DNA from: Veronia pacifica | GTDB taxonomy: Bacteria > Pseudomonadota > Gammaproteobacteria > Enterobacterales > Vibrionaceae | Assembly (NCBI RefSeq): GCF_001707825.1 | Contig: NZ_LYBM01000003.1 | Coordinates: forward strand, 62,001 to 126,000 | Length of the DNA: 64,000 nt | Reading direction: 5' to 3' | Position numbers and translations under genes: made by a program | Shown: positions 1-9,812 of the stretch, one piece after another | How positions within the stretch are numbered: the first letter of the stretch is position 1 | Layout: every line of letters starts with the position of its first letter | Notes under the pieces: generated by a model | The model's database searches: none | What the model was told of the DNA's origin: nothing | The model's input: the letters and a program-made list of their open reading frames with translations, nothing else

Positions 1-774
<774 letters not shown>

Positions 775-784
775 ATCTGTTTAC

Positions 785-2455
785 ATGCAAGGATATAATG
801 TCAACGTGAACGTTAAACAACACATCAAGCAATTCCTACTCAGTATTGGCTGTATGTTGCTTGTCATAAATAACGCTAACGCTCTTGAGGCACTGGCGAC
901 TGTCAGTGACAATCCTGTTTCTGTCAATCAGGTCTTTGAATTGACAATCAGTGTTGACGGAGACGTCGATACTGACTCGTTGGATTTATCAGCCCTTAGG
1001 CAGCACTTTCAAGTCGGCTCACCCAATGTAAGCAGCCAATCTCAATGGATAAATGGCGACTTTTCCCAAAACGTTGTTTGGAAAGTTGCTCTGGCTGCCA
1101 AGGAAGTCGGCACATGGACTATTCCCTCACTCGACCTCGGCAAGGTCAAAACAAACCCGATTGAAGTGAAGGTCGAAAAAGGGACAAGTTCATCATCAAA
1201 ACGATTGGATGTTGACCTTCAAGACCAGCTTGAGAAAGACAGTCTGTTTGTCGGTGAAAGCACGCGATACCAATTGGCTATTTTTATTGGTGAAAACATG
1301 CAGCAGGCCAATCTATCACCCCCTACAGCAGATGGTGTCGATGTTGTTCAGGTAGGGGAAGATCAGAGAAAAGATGTCGTTCGCAATGGTAAACGATATG
1401 TCATAATTAGCCGCACCTACGAACTCACGCCACAGAAGGACGGTGATATTCTTCTGAAAGGGTCTACGCTTAGTGGCAATGTTATCAAACAGGGACGACG
1501 CTTCGGTTCATCCGTCAGCTTGCCTGTTGAACGCAAAACGAGTGATATTTTGCTCTCCGTCAAACCTGTTCCTGCTGATTTCACTGGTGTCTGGCTTCCC
1601 ACGCCAGATCTAAAGATAAGCCAGCGTTGGCAGCCTGAGACAGATAAAATCAAAGCTGGTGAACCACTGACTCGCTTTATCACTCTGCGTATTAAAAATA
1701 TTAATCAAAGTCGTTTCCCTAATATTAAGCTCAAGTATCCAGACACAGTCAGGGTTTACGACGAAAAGCCCGTTTACAGTGACCAAGATGGGTACACGGT
1801 CATGACACTCAAACAAGTGATAATCCCTCGTAGAGAAGGAAACGTCACCCTGCCAGGCCTAACAGTAAAATGGTGGGACACAGTCAATGAAGCGTCGAGA
1901 GAAAGTAACATTGCCCCCATTAATCTCACTATACAACCGGGGGAAACTCAGAACACCCCCGTCTTACCCGACTCATTGGGGGCCAAAACAAATGAAATCG
2001 CTCCTCCAATAACGGAGAAAACAATCACAGTGACCGACGCAGGGTTCTGGCCATACCTGACAGCACTGTTTGCATTTCTCTGGCTTGTTACTCTTATTGT
2101 AGCTTGGCGTGAGCTGGTAAAGCGTCAACCATCGACAACGTCACAGGCCTCATACGAATCTGATCTGTTGACAGAGCTAACCCGAACAGTTCAACTGGGC
2201 GATCCTATCCAGATTCAGCGAGCTTATCGTCACTGGCAAAGTGCCTACAATGAGCACCCCATGATGGCGGAGATAAAAGCTGAAATTGACGCTATGAATA
2301 TGAGTCTATACAGCAAGAATAAGTCGGCCGGCGAGCGTACAAACGATTGGAGTAATAAAGCGCTGATGTCCATGCTTGCTCGGGCATCGAAAATGAAAGT
2401 GTCTAGTAAGAGCGCTGAGAGCCTAGCGACACTGGTGCCAACGGTCTCTAAGTAG
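785..2455 (+). CDS. batD: BatD family protein
   Basis: BatD-type protein of about 556 residues. It has an N-terminal signal peptide (hydrophobic stretch FLLSIGCMLLVINNANA), several beta-sandwich segments, then one transmembrane helix (WPYLTALFAFLWLVTLIVAW) near residue 420 and a cytoplasmic tail. Length and architecture match BatD proteins encoded beside VWA/TPR Bat proteins. The frame is open upstream to 689, but the ATG at 785 places the signal peptide close to the N-terminus and lies 10 bp past the stop of the preceding gene, so I use it; the ribosome binding site is weak and translation is probably coupled. Function is inferred from the family only: the Bat complex is envelope-associated and loosely tied to oxidative or envelope stress. 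Confidence 0.8.
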   Translation: MQGYNVNVNVKQHIKQFLLSIGCMLLVINNANALEALATVSDNPVSVNQVFELTISVDGDVDTDSLDLSALRQHFQVGSPNVSSQSQWINGDFSQNVVWKVALAAKEVGTWTIPSLDLGKVKTNPIEVKVEKGTSSSSKRLDVDLQDQLEKDSLFVGESTRYQLAIFIGENMQQANLSPPTADGVDVVQVGEDQRKDVVRNGKRYVIISRTYELTPQKDGDILLKGSTLSGNVIKQGRRFGSSVSLPVERKTSDILLSVKPVPADFTGVWLPTPDLKISQRWQPETDKIKAGEPLTRFITLRIKNINQSRFPNIKLKYPDTVRVYDEKPVYSDQDGYTVMTLKQVIIPRREGNVTLPGLTVKWWDTVNEASRESNIAPINLTIQPGETQNTPVLPDSLGAKTNEIAPPITEKTITVTDAGFWPYLTALFAFLWLVTLIVAWRELVKRQPSTTSQASYESDLLTELTRTVQLGDPIQIQRAYRHWQSAYNEHPMMAEIKAEIDAMNMSLYSKNKSAGERTNDWSNKALMSMLARASKMKVSSKSAESLATLVPTVSK

Positions 2456-2487
2456 TATCAATAAGGCTGGCAGCAGTTTGTAAGATC

Positions 2488-2511
2488 AGGGAGGCGTGTT
2501 TGTGCCTCCCT
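2488..2511. terminator. Hairpin between convergent batD and lipoprotein gene
   Basis: An 8-bp perfect stem (AGGGAGGC/GCCTCCCT) with an 8-nt loop lies between the two convergent genes. There is no strong T-run, so termination is inferred from position. Confidence 0.5.
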
Positions 2512-2531
2512 ACCTTCTGATATCGAGTTAT

Positions 2532-2897
2532 TTATTTGCGATGAGGGGATTTGCTCAACACCTCGACAAGCGTGTATTTGTAAGGGGATGCGTCAGCAGG
2601 GACCACACCTTGAGGATAGGCGGGTTCAACGGCCATTTTCACCTTGTAGTAGTAACCCTCTTGAAATCGAAAACCCTGGATCCTGTCGTAAAAAAGATCG
2701 CCGTCTACAACGAGGCATTTCATTGGAATTAAACCCGTACAGTTTTCCATTTTTGGCGCAATATCTACAACGAGCATCTCTGCATCATCTGAAATCCGGC
2801 TCCCCAGCAGCGGCACTTTAAGTTGCGATATATCAGTGGGAGCACACGCAACAGTGGCTACCATCAGCAGCAAACAGACCAGACCTTTTTTTAACAT
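2532..2897 (-). CDS. DUF4377-like lipoprotein
   Basis: Small secreted lipoprotein of about 121 residues. The start MLKKGLVCLLLMVATVACAP is a typical lipoprotein signal with a lipobox ending in Cys (VACA). The remainder contains the C-x-G...C-L-V-V pattern, the IQGFRFQEGYYYKVKM segment and the tail YTLVEVLSK, which I recognise from DUF4377 proteins (often beside META/HslJ domains). An ATG at 2897 with GGAGG six bases upstream is preferred over an in-frame TTG at 2903. It is monocistronic, convergent with batD. Molecular function is unknown. Confidence 0.7.
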   Translation of the reverse strand: MLKKGLVCLLLMVATVACAPTDISQLKVPLLGSRISDDAEMLVVDIAPKMENCTGLIPMKCLVVDGDLFYDRIQGFRFQEGYYYKVKMAVEPAYPQGVVPADASPYKYTLVEVLSKSPHRK

Positions 2898-3269
2898 CTT
2901 CAACCTCCACCAAAAGGAGATAAATAAAGTGCGCGCATCTTACGCTAAAGATAGTAATTTGCACATAATTTAATCAGCACGGCCACAGGCTTTTTTGCGG
3001 TTATTTATCTCAAAGATCACGGTTTATTGCGCGTAGTATATTGAATTTACGAGGCCTTAATATTTCATTGAGCTAATGCACATCTAAAATACAAATGTAA
3101 GAGACTGTTAACTTGCTTCAAACTTGGCCAATTTAATTACTTGAGTTACGTCGACTCATTTTTACGCTTCAAACTTCAGGCTCCACTAATATAAATTCTC
3201 ATCCTGACGACACCCGATATTTTATGTATCTCTTACACTGAATGACGACAATCGAATGGAGAAATAAAA
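2898..3269. other. Intergenic region, divergent promoters expected
   Basis: AT-rich 372-bp gap between divergent genes. I see no RNA gene, repeat or further ORF in it; it must carry the promoters of both neighbours, but no element is clear enough to call. Confidence 0.6.
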
Positions 3270-3734
3270 ATGAGAACACTCGACTCATGGTTGGAGGAGT
3301 ATTCAGAGAGCCACCAGAATAAGCTGAATAAATTTATTCACTTTTTCGCAGTTCCTGCCATTTACTTTACTGTGATGGGATTGCTTTATGTTGCCCCTAC
3401 CCTACCTTTTTTGCCTGAGGTATGGTGGAACAACTGGATGGTGATCATCATGCCGATTGTGATGATTTTCTACTTTAGTCTCTCCATTGGACTAGGGATT
3501 GGAATGTCTCTTTTTACTTTACTCTGTTACGGGCTAATACATCTCTATGAAAAAACTGAGATTAGTTCGGTTTTTTCAATGAGTGTTGCTGTGTTTGTTG
3601 TTATGTGGATTTTCCAGTTTATCGGTCACAAAATTGAGGGCAAAAAGCCATCTTTCTTTAAAGACTTACAGTTTCTTTTGATCGGGCCCGCCTGGGTTAT
3701 CAATTGGGCCCAAAAGGCGATATTGGAACGCTGA
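3270..3734 (+). CDS. DUF962 / Mpo1-like membrane protein
   Basis: A 154-residue integral membrane protein with the conserved N-terminal YSESHQNKLNKFIHFFAVP signature and the later FQFIGHKIEGKKPSFFKDLQFLLIGPAWV block of the DUF962 (YGL010w/Mpo1) family. Three to four hydrophobic segments lie between. Yeast Mpo1 is a dioxygenase that alpha-oxidises 2-hydroxy fatty acids, and the conserved histidines (HQNK, HFF, HK) are kept here, but bacterial members have no established substrate. The ATG follows GGAG by seven bases. It ends 22 bp before the stop of the convergent SDR gene. Confidence 0.85.
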   Translation: MRTLDSWLEEYSESHQNKLNKFIHFFAVPAIYFTVMGLLYVAPTLPFLPEVWWNNWMVIIMPIVMIFYFSLSIGLGIGMSLFTLLCYGLIHLYEKTEISSVFSMSVAVFVVMWIFQFIGHKIEGKKPSFFKDLQFLLIGPAWVINWAQKAILER

Positions 3735-3756
3735 TAGGGTATGTGGATAAGCTGCC

Positions 3757-4443
3757 TCACCAAGGTAGCTCGTCTCCCCGAAAATCAATGAAACGCCCAC
3801 TTTTATCTGTATTGCTCTCAAGTATCACAGATAAAAGACCATCAACGCTCTCCTCTGCGGTGATCAGCGCATTAGGCCCGCCCATCTCAGTTTTGACCCA
3901 GCCGGGGTGTAATGCCAATACGGTGAAACCCTCTGGCGCTAAGTCATTACTCAAACTCTTCACAACTGAATTTAATGCGGCTTTAGAGGAACGGTAAAGG
4001 TAGCCACCACCTGATGTATTTTCGGTCATGCTGCCAACCTTAGACGAAAGACAGACAATTTTGCGATCATGTCCCGCCAGAAGCTTCGGGTAAAGAGCCT
4101 CTACGAGCATCTGCGGAGCAATAGTATTTACCTCCAGAACACGTCGCCATTCCACCGGATCAGTATCACCAAAACCTACCCCTTTCGGGCCAAAATATCC
4201 TGCGTTATTTATCAGAATATCAATCGGAGGTAACACGTCAGCTAACTCACGAGCAGCTTGGTAATCCGTGACATCAAGCTGAAACAGAGATAGTTTGCTC
4301 ATCTGCTGGTCTAGAGTGATAAGCGCCTGAGTACTCTCTTTTGAGCGATATGTTGCAAGCACCTGATAGCCTTTGTTGAGACACTCTCTTACCAGCGTCA
4401 GACCAATACCGCGGTTTGCACCGGTAATAAATACTGTGGTCAC
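3757..4443 (-). CDS. Short-chain dehydrogenase/reductase (C-factor/sniffer-like)
   Basis: Classical SDR of 228 residues. It shows the nucleotide-binding TGANRGIG at residues 7-14, NNAG near residue 80, a catalytic Ser in the SSKVGS segment, and YRSSKAA with the Tyr-x-x-x-Lys pair near residues 150-154. The end (RFIDFRGDELPW) is typical of C-factor-like carbonyl reductases. The start is a GTG with AAGGAG seven bases upstream. It is a single gene convergent with the DUF962 gene. Substrate cannot be deduced. A second SDR at 42993-43706 has the same kind of ending (HHDGTEIPW), so the two may be distant paralogues. Confidence 0.85.
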   Translation of the reverse strand: MTTVFITGANRGIGLTLVRECLNKGYQVLATYRSKESTQALITLDQQMSKLSLFQLDVTDYQAARELADVLPPIDILINNAGYFGPKGVGFGDTDPVEWRRVLEVNTIAPQMLVEALYPKLLAGHDRKIVCLSSKVGSMTENTSGGGYLYRSSKAALNSVVKSLSNDLAPEGFTVLALHPGWVKTEMGGPNALITAEESVDGLLSVILESNTDKSGRFIDFRGDELPW

Positions 4444-4534
4444 TATGCTCTCCTTTTACATGCCTTATGATCAATTGGGACTGAACGCGAAGAAATATTG
4501 ACGCCTATTCACTTAACGGTAAAGGCTTATGCAA

Positions 4535-4559
4535 AAAACGCCCCGAAATGGGGCGTTTT
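4535..4559 (-). terminator. Rho-independent terminator of the GH19 chitinase gene
   Basis: A 10-bp perfect stem (AAAACGCCCC/GGGGCGTTTT) with a 5-nt loop, followed in minus-strand reading by six T. It sits just past the chitinase stop codon. Confidence 0.9.
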
Positions 4560-4567
4560 GAACGTAA

Positions 4568-6010
4568 TTACAAGCGTTTCCATGGTCCCCAGTCACCACT
4601 GGTGGTTGGGTCATCGCCTTGAGTCCAGTACCGAGCTTGATAAGTGACGCCATCAATGGTCACTTCGTCTCCGGTATTGTAAACCTTGCCAGCACTCCAG
4701 CCATTTCCACCGGCGCTGTTTCCATCACCTTGATCTGGCTTATCAAGCTTCGCAACAACAGTCACTTCAGGCCAACCTGCATGCGACCCATAAAAGTTAG
4801 TCACACATTTTTCATAGTCGCCCGGAGTAAGTGCTGAATAAGCAGTCTGATAACCTACTAACTCACACTCAAACGAGTAGCCACCAGGTCTGTCTGAATA
4901 ATATTTCCAGTTGCCATCCCAGTTTGTGTAAAGCACATCTTCTGCACCATTAAGGTTCAAGCTGCCATACGGGGTTTGTTGCCAGCAGGTATTTTTCTCG
5001 TTGTCTGCCAAAGGAATTTGATAATGTTCAGACAAACCTTCCCAATAGCGGATCCGGTTAACAGGTTGACCTTTGGTCTTGTTCTGCTCGCCGCATTCGA
5101 TACCGCCGTTAATGATATTAATAGTGGTACCGAACCCATAACCAATGCCCGCCTCTTGCTCTCGCACAGATGGAGACCATGTTCCGTCAATCACATGAAG
5201 CATCGCTGGTTTCGGTGCCTGTGGTGTCAGGAAGAACCAGATGGCAGACGCCAGATTCAGCCATGAGTCTGCCACCAGCCCCGGATTGTCTAACAATACA
5301 GTAGCATCACCATTAAACATGGCTTCAGAGAATGCACCGTAGTTGAAATGATAGGACAGTTGCTTTGCACCCCGGCCAAAGTATCCCTCACCCGCTGCAC
5401 ACGGCCAACGTCTATTCTGCCAGTCGTCCTGACCACAACCTGTTGTGTAGCCTTCCTGACCTTCGGACCAGCCCATCTCACGAACGTGAACCAGTGCCTG
5501 CTGCCATTCTTCAAGTCCCAGAGGATTGTCTGAGTAGTTATCTATGGCGATATGTCCGCCCGTCTCCTGAGAGAAATGGGCAAACGCTGTAACAATTGAT
5601 CGTTTACAAATTGCATCAGCGTCTCGATTGTCAGCATAGTCGCCGCAAAATGCGGGAAACTTCCCTATGGCTCGCAGGAAACGGGTGTAAGTATACTCTG
5701 GCGCGGCCATTTGGGTCAGAAAAGTCCATTCTGATTCAGGGAAAACCCTCTCAACGCGTTTTACGTTTTCAGGGTTAGATGCCAGTTGTGTTTCGATCGC
5801 TTCAACAACTTGATTAGATCGAGTTTCAAGCGCCTTTGCCCAGACTTTATACATGGGGTCGGCTGTCAGTGTCGCTTCCGCCGCATCAATTTCTGCCTTC
5901 TCGACCAAATAGGCTCCGGGATTTTCGGGATCGGGCTGGGGAGACATAGTAATGGCGCTATGCGCTGAACAGGACACACCGATGAGCAGTGCCAGTAATC
6001 CTTTTTTCAT
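4568..6010 (-). CDS. Secreted GH19 chitinase with C-terminal chitin-binding domain
   Basis: A 480-residue secreted endochitinase. Residues 1-19 form a signal peptide (MKKGLLALLIGVSCSAHSA). The GH19 catalytic region contains FAHFSQETGGHIA, with the expected catalytic Glu near residue 149, and the family signature GYFGRGAKQLSYHFNYGAF. The last ~45 residues (WSAGKVYNTGDEVTIDGVTY ... WGPWKRL) form a CBM5/12 (ChtBD3) aromatic-rich chitin-binding module. It cleaves beta-1,4-GlcNAc polymers by the inverting mechanism known for GH19. It is monocistronic and has its own strong terminator. A GH18 chitinase is encoded 17 kb away, so the cell has two unrelated chitinase folds. Confidence 0.93.
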   Translation of the reverse strand: MKKGLLALLIGVSCSAHSAITMSPQPDPENPGAYLVEKAEIDAAEATLTADPMYKVWAKALETRSNQVVEAIETQLASNPENVKRVERVFPESEWTFLTQMAAPEYTYTRFLRAIGKFPAFCGDYADNRDADAICKRSIVTAFAHFSQETGGHIAIDNYSDNPLGLEEWQQALVHVREMGWSEGQEGYTTGCGQDDWQNRRWPCAAGEGYFGRGAKQLSYHFNYGAFSEAMFNGDATVLLDNPGLVADSWLNLASAIWFFLTPQAPKPAMLHVIDGTWSPSVREQEAGIGYGFGTTINIINGGIECGEQNKTKGQPVNRIRYWEGLSEHYQIPLADNEKNTCWQQTPYGSLNLNGAEDVLYTNWDGNWKYYSDRPGGYSFECELVGYQTAYSALTPGDYEKCVTNFYGSHAGWPEVTVVAKLDKPDQGDGNSAGGNGWSAGKVYNTGDEVTIDGVTYQARYWTQGDDPTTSGDWGPWKRL

Positions 6011-6475
6011 TTCATTTACCTTAATAAAGGATGGTGTAGGGTACAGAGCTTTGTTTACGCTCTTTAATCATTTGCTGGGTGTGAAGTTCAGCAGCTGTTC
6101 AATGAGTGAACAGATGACCAAGTACCTCAACCTCAGATCGAAGGGGAATATATAAGTAAACGGAATGCTGTCTCAATAACAAGATGTGCTGAGTCGTCTC
6201 GCTAAGTGATCTGATATTTAGATTAAAAGCCTGCTTATACCGATTATCTTCGGGCCTAAACGCCATAAAATGATGTATTCGTGGCGCTTTAGAGGTTTAA
6301 AAATAGAATTATCAATATTTCAAAATGGTTTCAGATACCTTCTATCGATGCGAGTCACCTCAAAAGTGAAACCTATTTTTGATCATTGGTAGCGTTGAGC
6401 TTGGGATATGTATCGGGGGATCTGTGAAGAGAGAGATATCTCTCCTGTCATTGACAGGAGAGACATTAGAGACGA
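6011..6475. other. Intergenic region upstream of the GH19 chitinase
   Basis: 465-bp gap between the chitinase start and the end of the ammonium transporter gene. Apart from the hairpin next to the transporter gene I see no RNA gene or small ORF with a ribosome binding site. Confidence 0.6.
6439..6463 (-). terminator. Hairpin downstream of the ammonium transporter
   Basis: A 12-bp perfect inverted repeat (TCTCTCCTGTCA, one base, TGACAGGAGAGA) lies 13 bp past the transporter stop codon. The T-run is poor, so it may act as an mRNA 3' stabiliser as well as a terminator. Confidence 0.55.
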
Positions 6476-7696
6476 TTAATCGTTACTGGTAGAAGAGATT
6501 CGGTGAACAGTAAGGTCAGCACCACGATATTCTTCTTCTTCACTCAAACGAAGACCTATTGTTAGTCTCAGAGCACCATACACAATAAAAGCACCGGCAA
6601 CAGCAACAACAATACCCAACAACGTACCCATTACTTGAACGGTTAAACTGACGCCGCCCAACCCCCATAGGGCTTCGGAGCCAAAGATACCGGCTGCAAT
6701 CCCACCCCATGCGCCACAAAGACCGTGCAGAGGCCAAACACCCAATACATCGTCAATCTGCGTTTTGTTTTGCAGATACGTAAAGACGAAAACAAACATT
6801 GCACCGGCAACCAGTCCAGTGAAAAGAGCGCCCAAAGGATGCATCAAATCTGATCCGGCACAGACAGCCACCAGACCAGCTAAAGGACCGTTGTGAATAA
6901 AGCCCGGGTCATTTTTACCTGCTACCAGAGCAGCAAGAATCCCACCGACCATTGCCATTAGTGAATTCATTGCAACCAAACCACTGATGCCATTCACAGC
7001 CTGAGCAGACATTACATTGAAACCGAACCAGCCGACAGAGAGGATCCACGCACCCAAGGCCAGAAATGGTATGTTAGAGGGTGCGAAGTTAGTGTGTTTA
7101 CCCGCTTTCACCCGACCATTTCGCATACCGAGAAACAGGACGGCTATGAGGGCAATCCAACCGCCTACACCGTGGACAACAACCGAACCCGCGAAATCAT
7201 GAAATCCTGCGCCATATTTAGCTTCAAACCATGCCTGTAAGCCAAAGTTTCCGTTCCAAATCATGCCCTCGAACAAAGGATAAATAAGTGCAACAGTTAA
7301 AAACGTCGCGAGCATAATAGGATAAAAACGAGCTCGCTCAGCAATACCTCCTGAGACGATCGCTGGTATTGCGGCCGCAAATGTTACCAGGAAGAAGAAC
7401 TTAACCAGCTCGTATCCATTTCCCTGCGACAATGTGTTGGCGTCAGCAAAAAAAGTGACATCATAAGCAACCCAATAGCCAATGAAGAAATAGGCAACGG
7501 CAGATACACCAAAATCAGCAAGAATCTTCACCAGTGCATTAACCTGGTTTTTGTTTCTGACCGTCCCGACTTCCAGAAATGCAAACCCTGCGTGCATCAG
7601 GAAAACCATAATGGCCCCCAATAGCAGGAAAAGCGTGTCCGAACTCTGTGTCAACGTCTGAACTGCGCTGTGTGCGTCACTAGCTGTTACCGTCAT
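6476..7696 (-). CDS. amtB: Ammonium transporter (Amt family)
   Basis: A 406-residue Amt channel with about eleven membrane segments. Diagnostic segments are FAFLEVGTVRNKNQ near the first helices, DFAGSVVVHGVGGWIAL, which holds the first pore histidine, and DDVLGVWPLHGLCGAWGG, which holds the second. It conducts NH3/NH4+ into the cell. There is no obvious cleavable signal peptide and no adjacent glnK gene, which is common for the vibrio-type single amt. The ATG is preceded by GGGAG at nine bases. Upstream sequence carries a sigma-54-like promoter and NtrC-like dyads, consistent with nitrogen control. Confidence 0.92.
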   Translation of the reverse strand: MTVTASDAHSAVQTLTQSSDTLFLLLGAIMVFLMHAGFAFLEVGTVRNKNQVNALVKILADFGVSAVAYFFIGYWVAYDVTFFADANTLSQGNGYELVKFFFLVTFAAAIPAIVSGGIAERARFYPIMLATFLTVALIYPLFEGMIWNGNFGLQAWFEAKYGAGFHDFAGSVVVHGVGGWIALIAVLFLGMRNGRVKAGKHTNFAPSNIPFLALGAWILSVGWFGFNVMSAQAVNGISGLVAMNSLMAMVGGILAALVAGKNDPGFIHNGPLAGLVAVCAGSDLMHPLGALFTGLVAGAMFVFVFTYLQNKTQIDDVLGVWPLHGLCGAWGGIAAGIFGSEALWGLGGVSLTVQVMGTLLGIVVAVAGAFIVYGALRLTIGLRLSEEEEYRGADLTVHRISSTSND

Positions 7697-7721
7697 TGTT
7701 TTTGTTCTCCCTCACTAACAT

Positions 7722-7763
7722 GCACAAATCCTGTGCGTTTGTTTTATCTTCACCAAATTGGTG
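7722..7763. promoter_or_regulatory. Two NtrC-like dyads in the amt leader
   Basis: Two inverted repeats lie here: GCAC-N7-GTGC at 7722-7736 and CACC-N5-GGTG at 7751-7763. Both resemble the known NtrC core TGCACC-N5-GGTGCA. They lie downstream of the predicted sigma-54 start site, an unusual place for an enhancer, so the assignment is tentative. Confidence 0.35.
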
Positions 7764-7789
7764 ATTTTCGGTTTAGGGAAAAGCAGGAA

Positions 7790-7804
7790 GCAAATGAAGT
7801 ACCA
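7790..7804 (-). promoter_or_regulatory. Sigma-54-like promoter of amt
   Basis: Read on the minus strand the sequence is TGGTAC-N5-TTGC, one mismatch from the -24/-12 consensus TGGCAC-N5-TTGC. It lies about 95 bp upstream of the amt start, giving a leader of roughly 80 nt. Confidence 0.5.
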
Positions 7805-8079
7805 AGATCTTTCTATCGCACAAACAAATACTAGTACGTTGATATTGTTAATTAATTTAGCTCTTTATAATCAAGCTCAGTAAAAGCCGCGATGATGTTT
7901 GCAGCAAAGTGGTTCACGATGGCACTTTTTTGATGCATTGAAAGGTGCGAAGGTACTTCAAGGCGGAATTATGCCCCAGTACGGGGCTCGGTATAGCAAG
8001 ATTCTGAGTAGAGTGTTTTAGCCGGAGCAAAGAGTGACCTTTCTACAACCGTCATATTTACCCCGCTTGTCTTTCCGAT
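7805..8079. other. Rest of the amt/glutaredoxin intergenic region
   Basis: Contains a short hairpin (GCCCC-AGTAC-GGGGC, 7973-7987) about 90 bp past the end of the glutaredoxin-like gene; it has no T-run. No ORF or RNA gene is apparent in the rest. Confidence 0.5.
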
Positions 8080-8367
8080 TTAGCCAGCCAGATGCTTTTT
8101 CAAATAATGAATAATATCGTCTGACTCATACAACCACTCGATATGCCCATCCTGTTCAATGCGTAAACAAGGCACTTGCTTTTTGCCCCCACCCTGCAGC
8201 AGTTCTTTTAGGTACGCTTCACTTTCATGAATATTTTTCAGCTCAATATCTATGCCCATCAGTTTGAGGGCGGCTCTGACTTTGATGCAGTACGGGCAAT
8301 AATTAAAATGAAAGAGTTGTAGGTTTTTACTATCTATCGTCAAAATATACGTCCTGTGTTTTGTCAC
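8080..8367 (-). CDS. Glutaredoxin-like / GST N-terminal domain protein
   Basis: A 95-residue thioredoxin-fold protein with a CPYC active site (FHFNYCPYCIKVRAAL) around residues 24-27, the cis-Pro segment KKQVPCLRI and the C-terminal LYESDDIIHYLKKHL helix. This matches the small glutaredoxin-like family often annotated as a glutathione S-transferase N-terminal domain. It should act in the cytoplasm in thiol-disulfide exchange with glutathione. The start is GTG; no in-frame ATG exists before the active site. It begins 11 bp after the diguanylate cyclase stop and is probably the third gene of that operon, though a functional link is unproven. Confidence 0.75.
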   Translation of the reverse strand: MTKHRTYILTIDSKNLQLFHFNYCPYCIKVRAALKLMGIDIELKNIHESEAYLKELLQGGGKKQVPCLRIEQDGHIEWLYESDDIIHYLKKHLAG

Positions 8368-8378
8368 GTTTTATCCGG

Positions 8379-9812
8379 TCAACGAGATAACTGACAATGG
8401 TTGTCGCCGGAATAAATCTGAACCAAGTTTCGACCCAGCTCTTTGGCACTGTATAACGCCTCGTCAGCACGAACAATGATTCCCTGCGTAGTATCCTCAT
8501 TGATAATCTGATCGCAGCAACCTGCAATGCCAATCGATACGGTAACACATTTTGCAGATGTCCCTTTTGCGTGTTCAATCGCCATGTTTTCTATTCGTTG
8601 ACAAAGCCCTTGTGCCTGATTAAATGCAATGTCCTGATCTTTACTTGCCAGTAGTAGCATAAACTCCTCACCACCAAGCCTGAACGCAAACCCACTATGT
8701 TCACGGGCAAAGCTATCTATTTCACCTGCTACCAACACAAGAGTGTTATCACCGTAGATATGTCCATATGTATCGTTATAAGCCTTAAAGTGATCAATAT
8801 CGATATAAAATCCAAATAAAATCTTATCAGGAAAGTCCTCATTGAGAGTCTGTAACTGCTTTGTCAGAGATCGTCTATTGAGTAAACCAGTCAGTGGGTC
8901 ACGTCGCGACAAGTCGTCCAGCTCTTTATTCTTGAGCACGACACTATCCACCAGCTTGGTAAACTGACGTGCTAAATCTCCAATTTCATCTTTTCTTCTG
9001 ATACCCGGCGTCGCCTGTTGATCAAGTTCCTCTACGCTAGATCGCATGTGCTTTGCCAATTCTTTAAGGGGAACCGAAATACTGAATGAGAGAAACATCA
9101 GTACGGGAATAGACAACACGACAGTGACCAAGAACTCGCGCACACTGTCCTCAATAAACAGTATTTTGAGTTTTGCGATATCACTGATATCGAAGAGTAA
9201 CTCGGCTTGTCCGGCATACCCATTTTTTAATAAGAAGCGGATATAGAGCAGACCTCGATCCAAATCGACATGATTTTCACCTTTTTGTCTAAAGTGTTCG
9301 AGATTCTGCAGATATTGCTGATTGAAAAAAAGGCTGTCTTGATATTGCAGTCTGGCATCCTCAAAACGCTCGATAAGATAATTAATCTTGACCATATCCG
9401 CACCAGGCTCAGCTTTTTTCTGTTCCAACTTTGCTTGTCTACGATTGAGGTTCTCAAGAAAATCATCGGGATAATCGACACGCCAGAGAAGATCTTCTGA
9501 TTTCAGATACGCAACGGATATAGGCTGATGAGTGAAGCTCGATTTGCCGCTCACCAGAATATATTTCAAGCCATTTTGTTGTGATAAATCTGATTTGAAG
9601 CTGGGTAAAAGCAATCGGGCATAGTTGCTTCCCATCACGGCATCACTGATGTAAGAGGTGAGGTATACAATACTACTTTCTTTGGTATGCATTGAACTCA
9701 CTACCAACGAGTTGATAGCATTTTTATAGTTGTAGTAGGTAATTCCGACGATCAAGAACGAAATCAGAATTAAATGCGAAACGAATATTTTTGTCCGTAT
9801 CGAGCTCATCAT
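8379..9812 (-). CDS. Membrane diguanylate cyclase (HAMP-GGDEF)
   Basis: A 477-residue inner-membrane c-di-GMP synthase. A first membrane helix lies at residues 8-25, followed by a periplasmic sensor region of about 200 residues, a second helix at 226-245, a HAMP-like linker at about 247-295, and a GGDEF domain starting at DPLTGLLNRRS (305). The signature is intact (LGGEEF, residues 379-384), as is the metal-binding YIDIDHFKAYND segment. The RxxD inhibitory site is R-E-H-S (370-373), so product inhibition may be lost. The ATG overlaps the stop of the upstream haem-protein gene (TAATG), implying translational coupling and a functional partnership. Confidence 0.9.
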   Translation of the reverse strand: MMSSIRTKIFVSHLILISFLIVGITYYNYKNAINSLVVSSMHTKESSIVYLTSYISDAVMGSNYARLLLPSFKSDLSQQNGLKYILVSGKSSFTHQPISVAYLKSEDLLWRVDYPDDFLENLNRRQAKLEQKKAEPGADMVKINYLIERFEDARLQYQDSLFFNQQYLQNLEHFRQKGENHVDLDRGLLYIRFLLKNGYAGQAELLFDISDIAKLKILFIEDSVREFLVTVVLSIPVLMFLSFSISVPLKELAKHMRSSVEELDQQATPGIRRKDEIGDLARQFTKLVDSVVLKNKELDDLSRRDPLTGLLNRRSLTKQLQTLNEDFPDKILFGFYIDIDHFKAYNDTYGHIYGDNTLVLVAGEIDSFAREHSGFAFRLGGEEFMLLLASKDQDIAFNQAQGLCQRIENMAIEHAKGTSAKCVTVSIGIAGCCDQIINEDTTQGIIVRADEALYSAKELGRNLVQIYSGDNHCQLSR

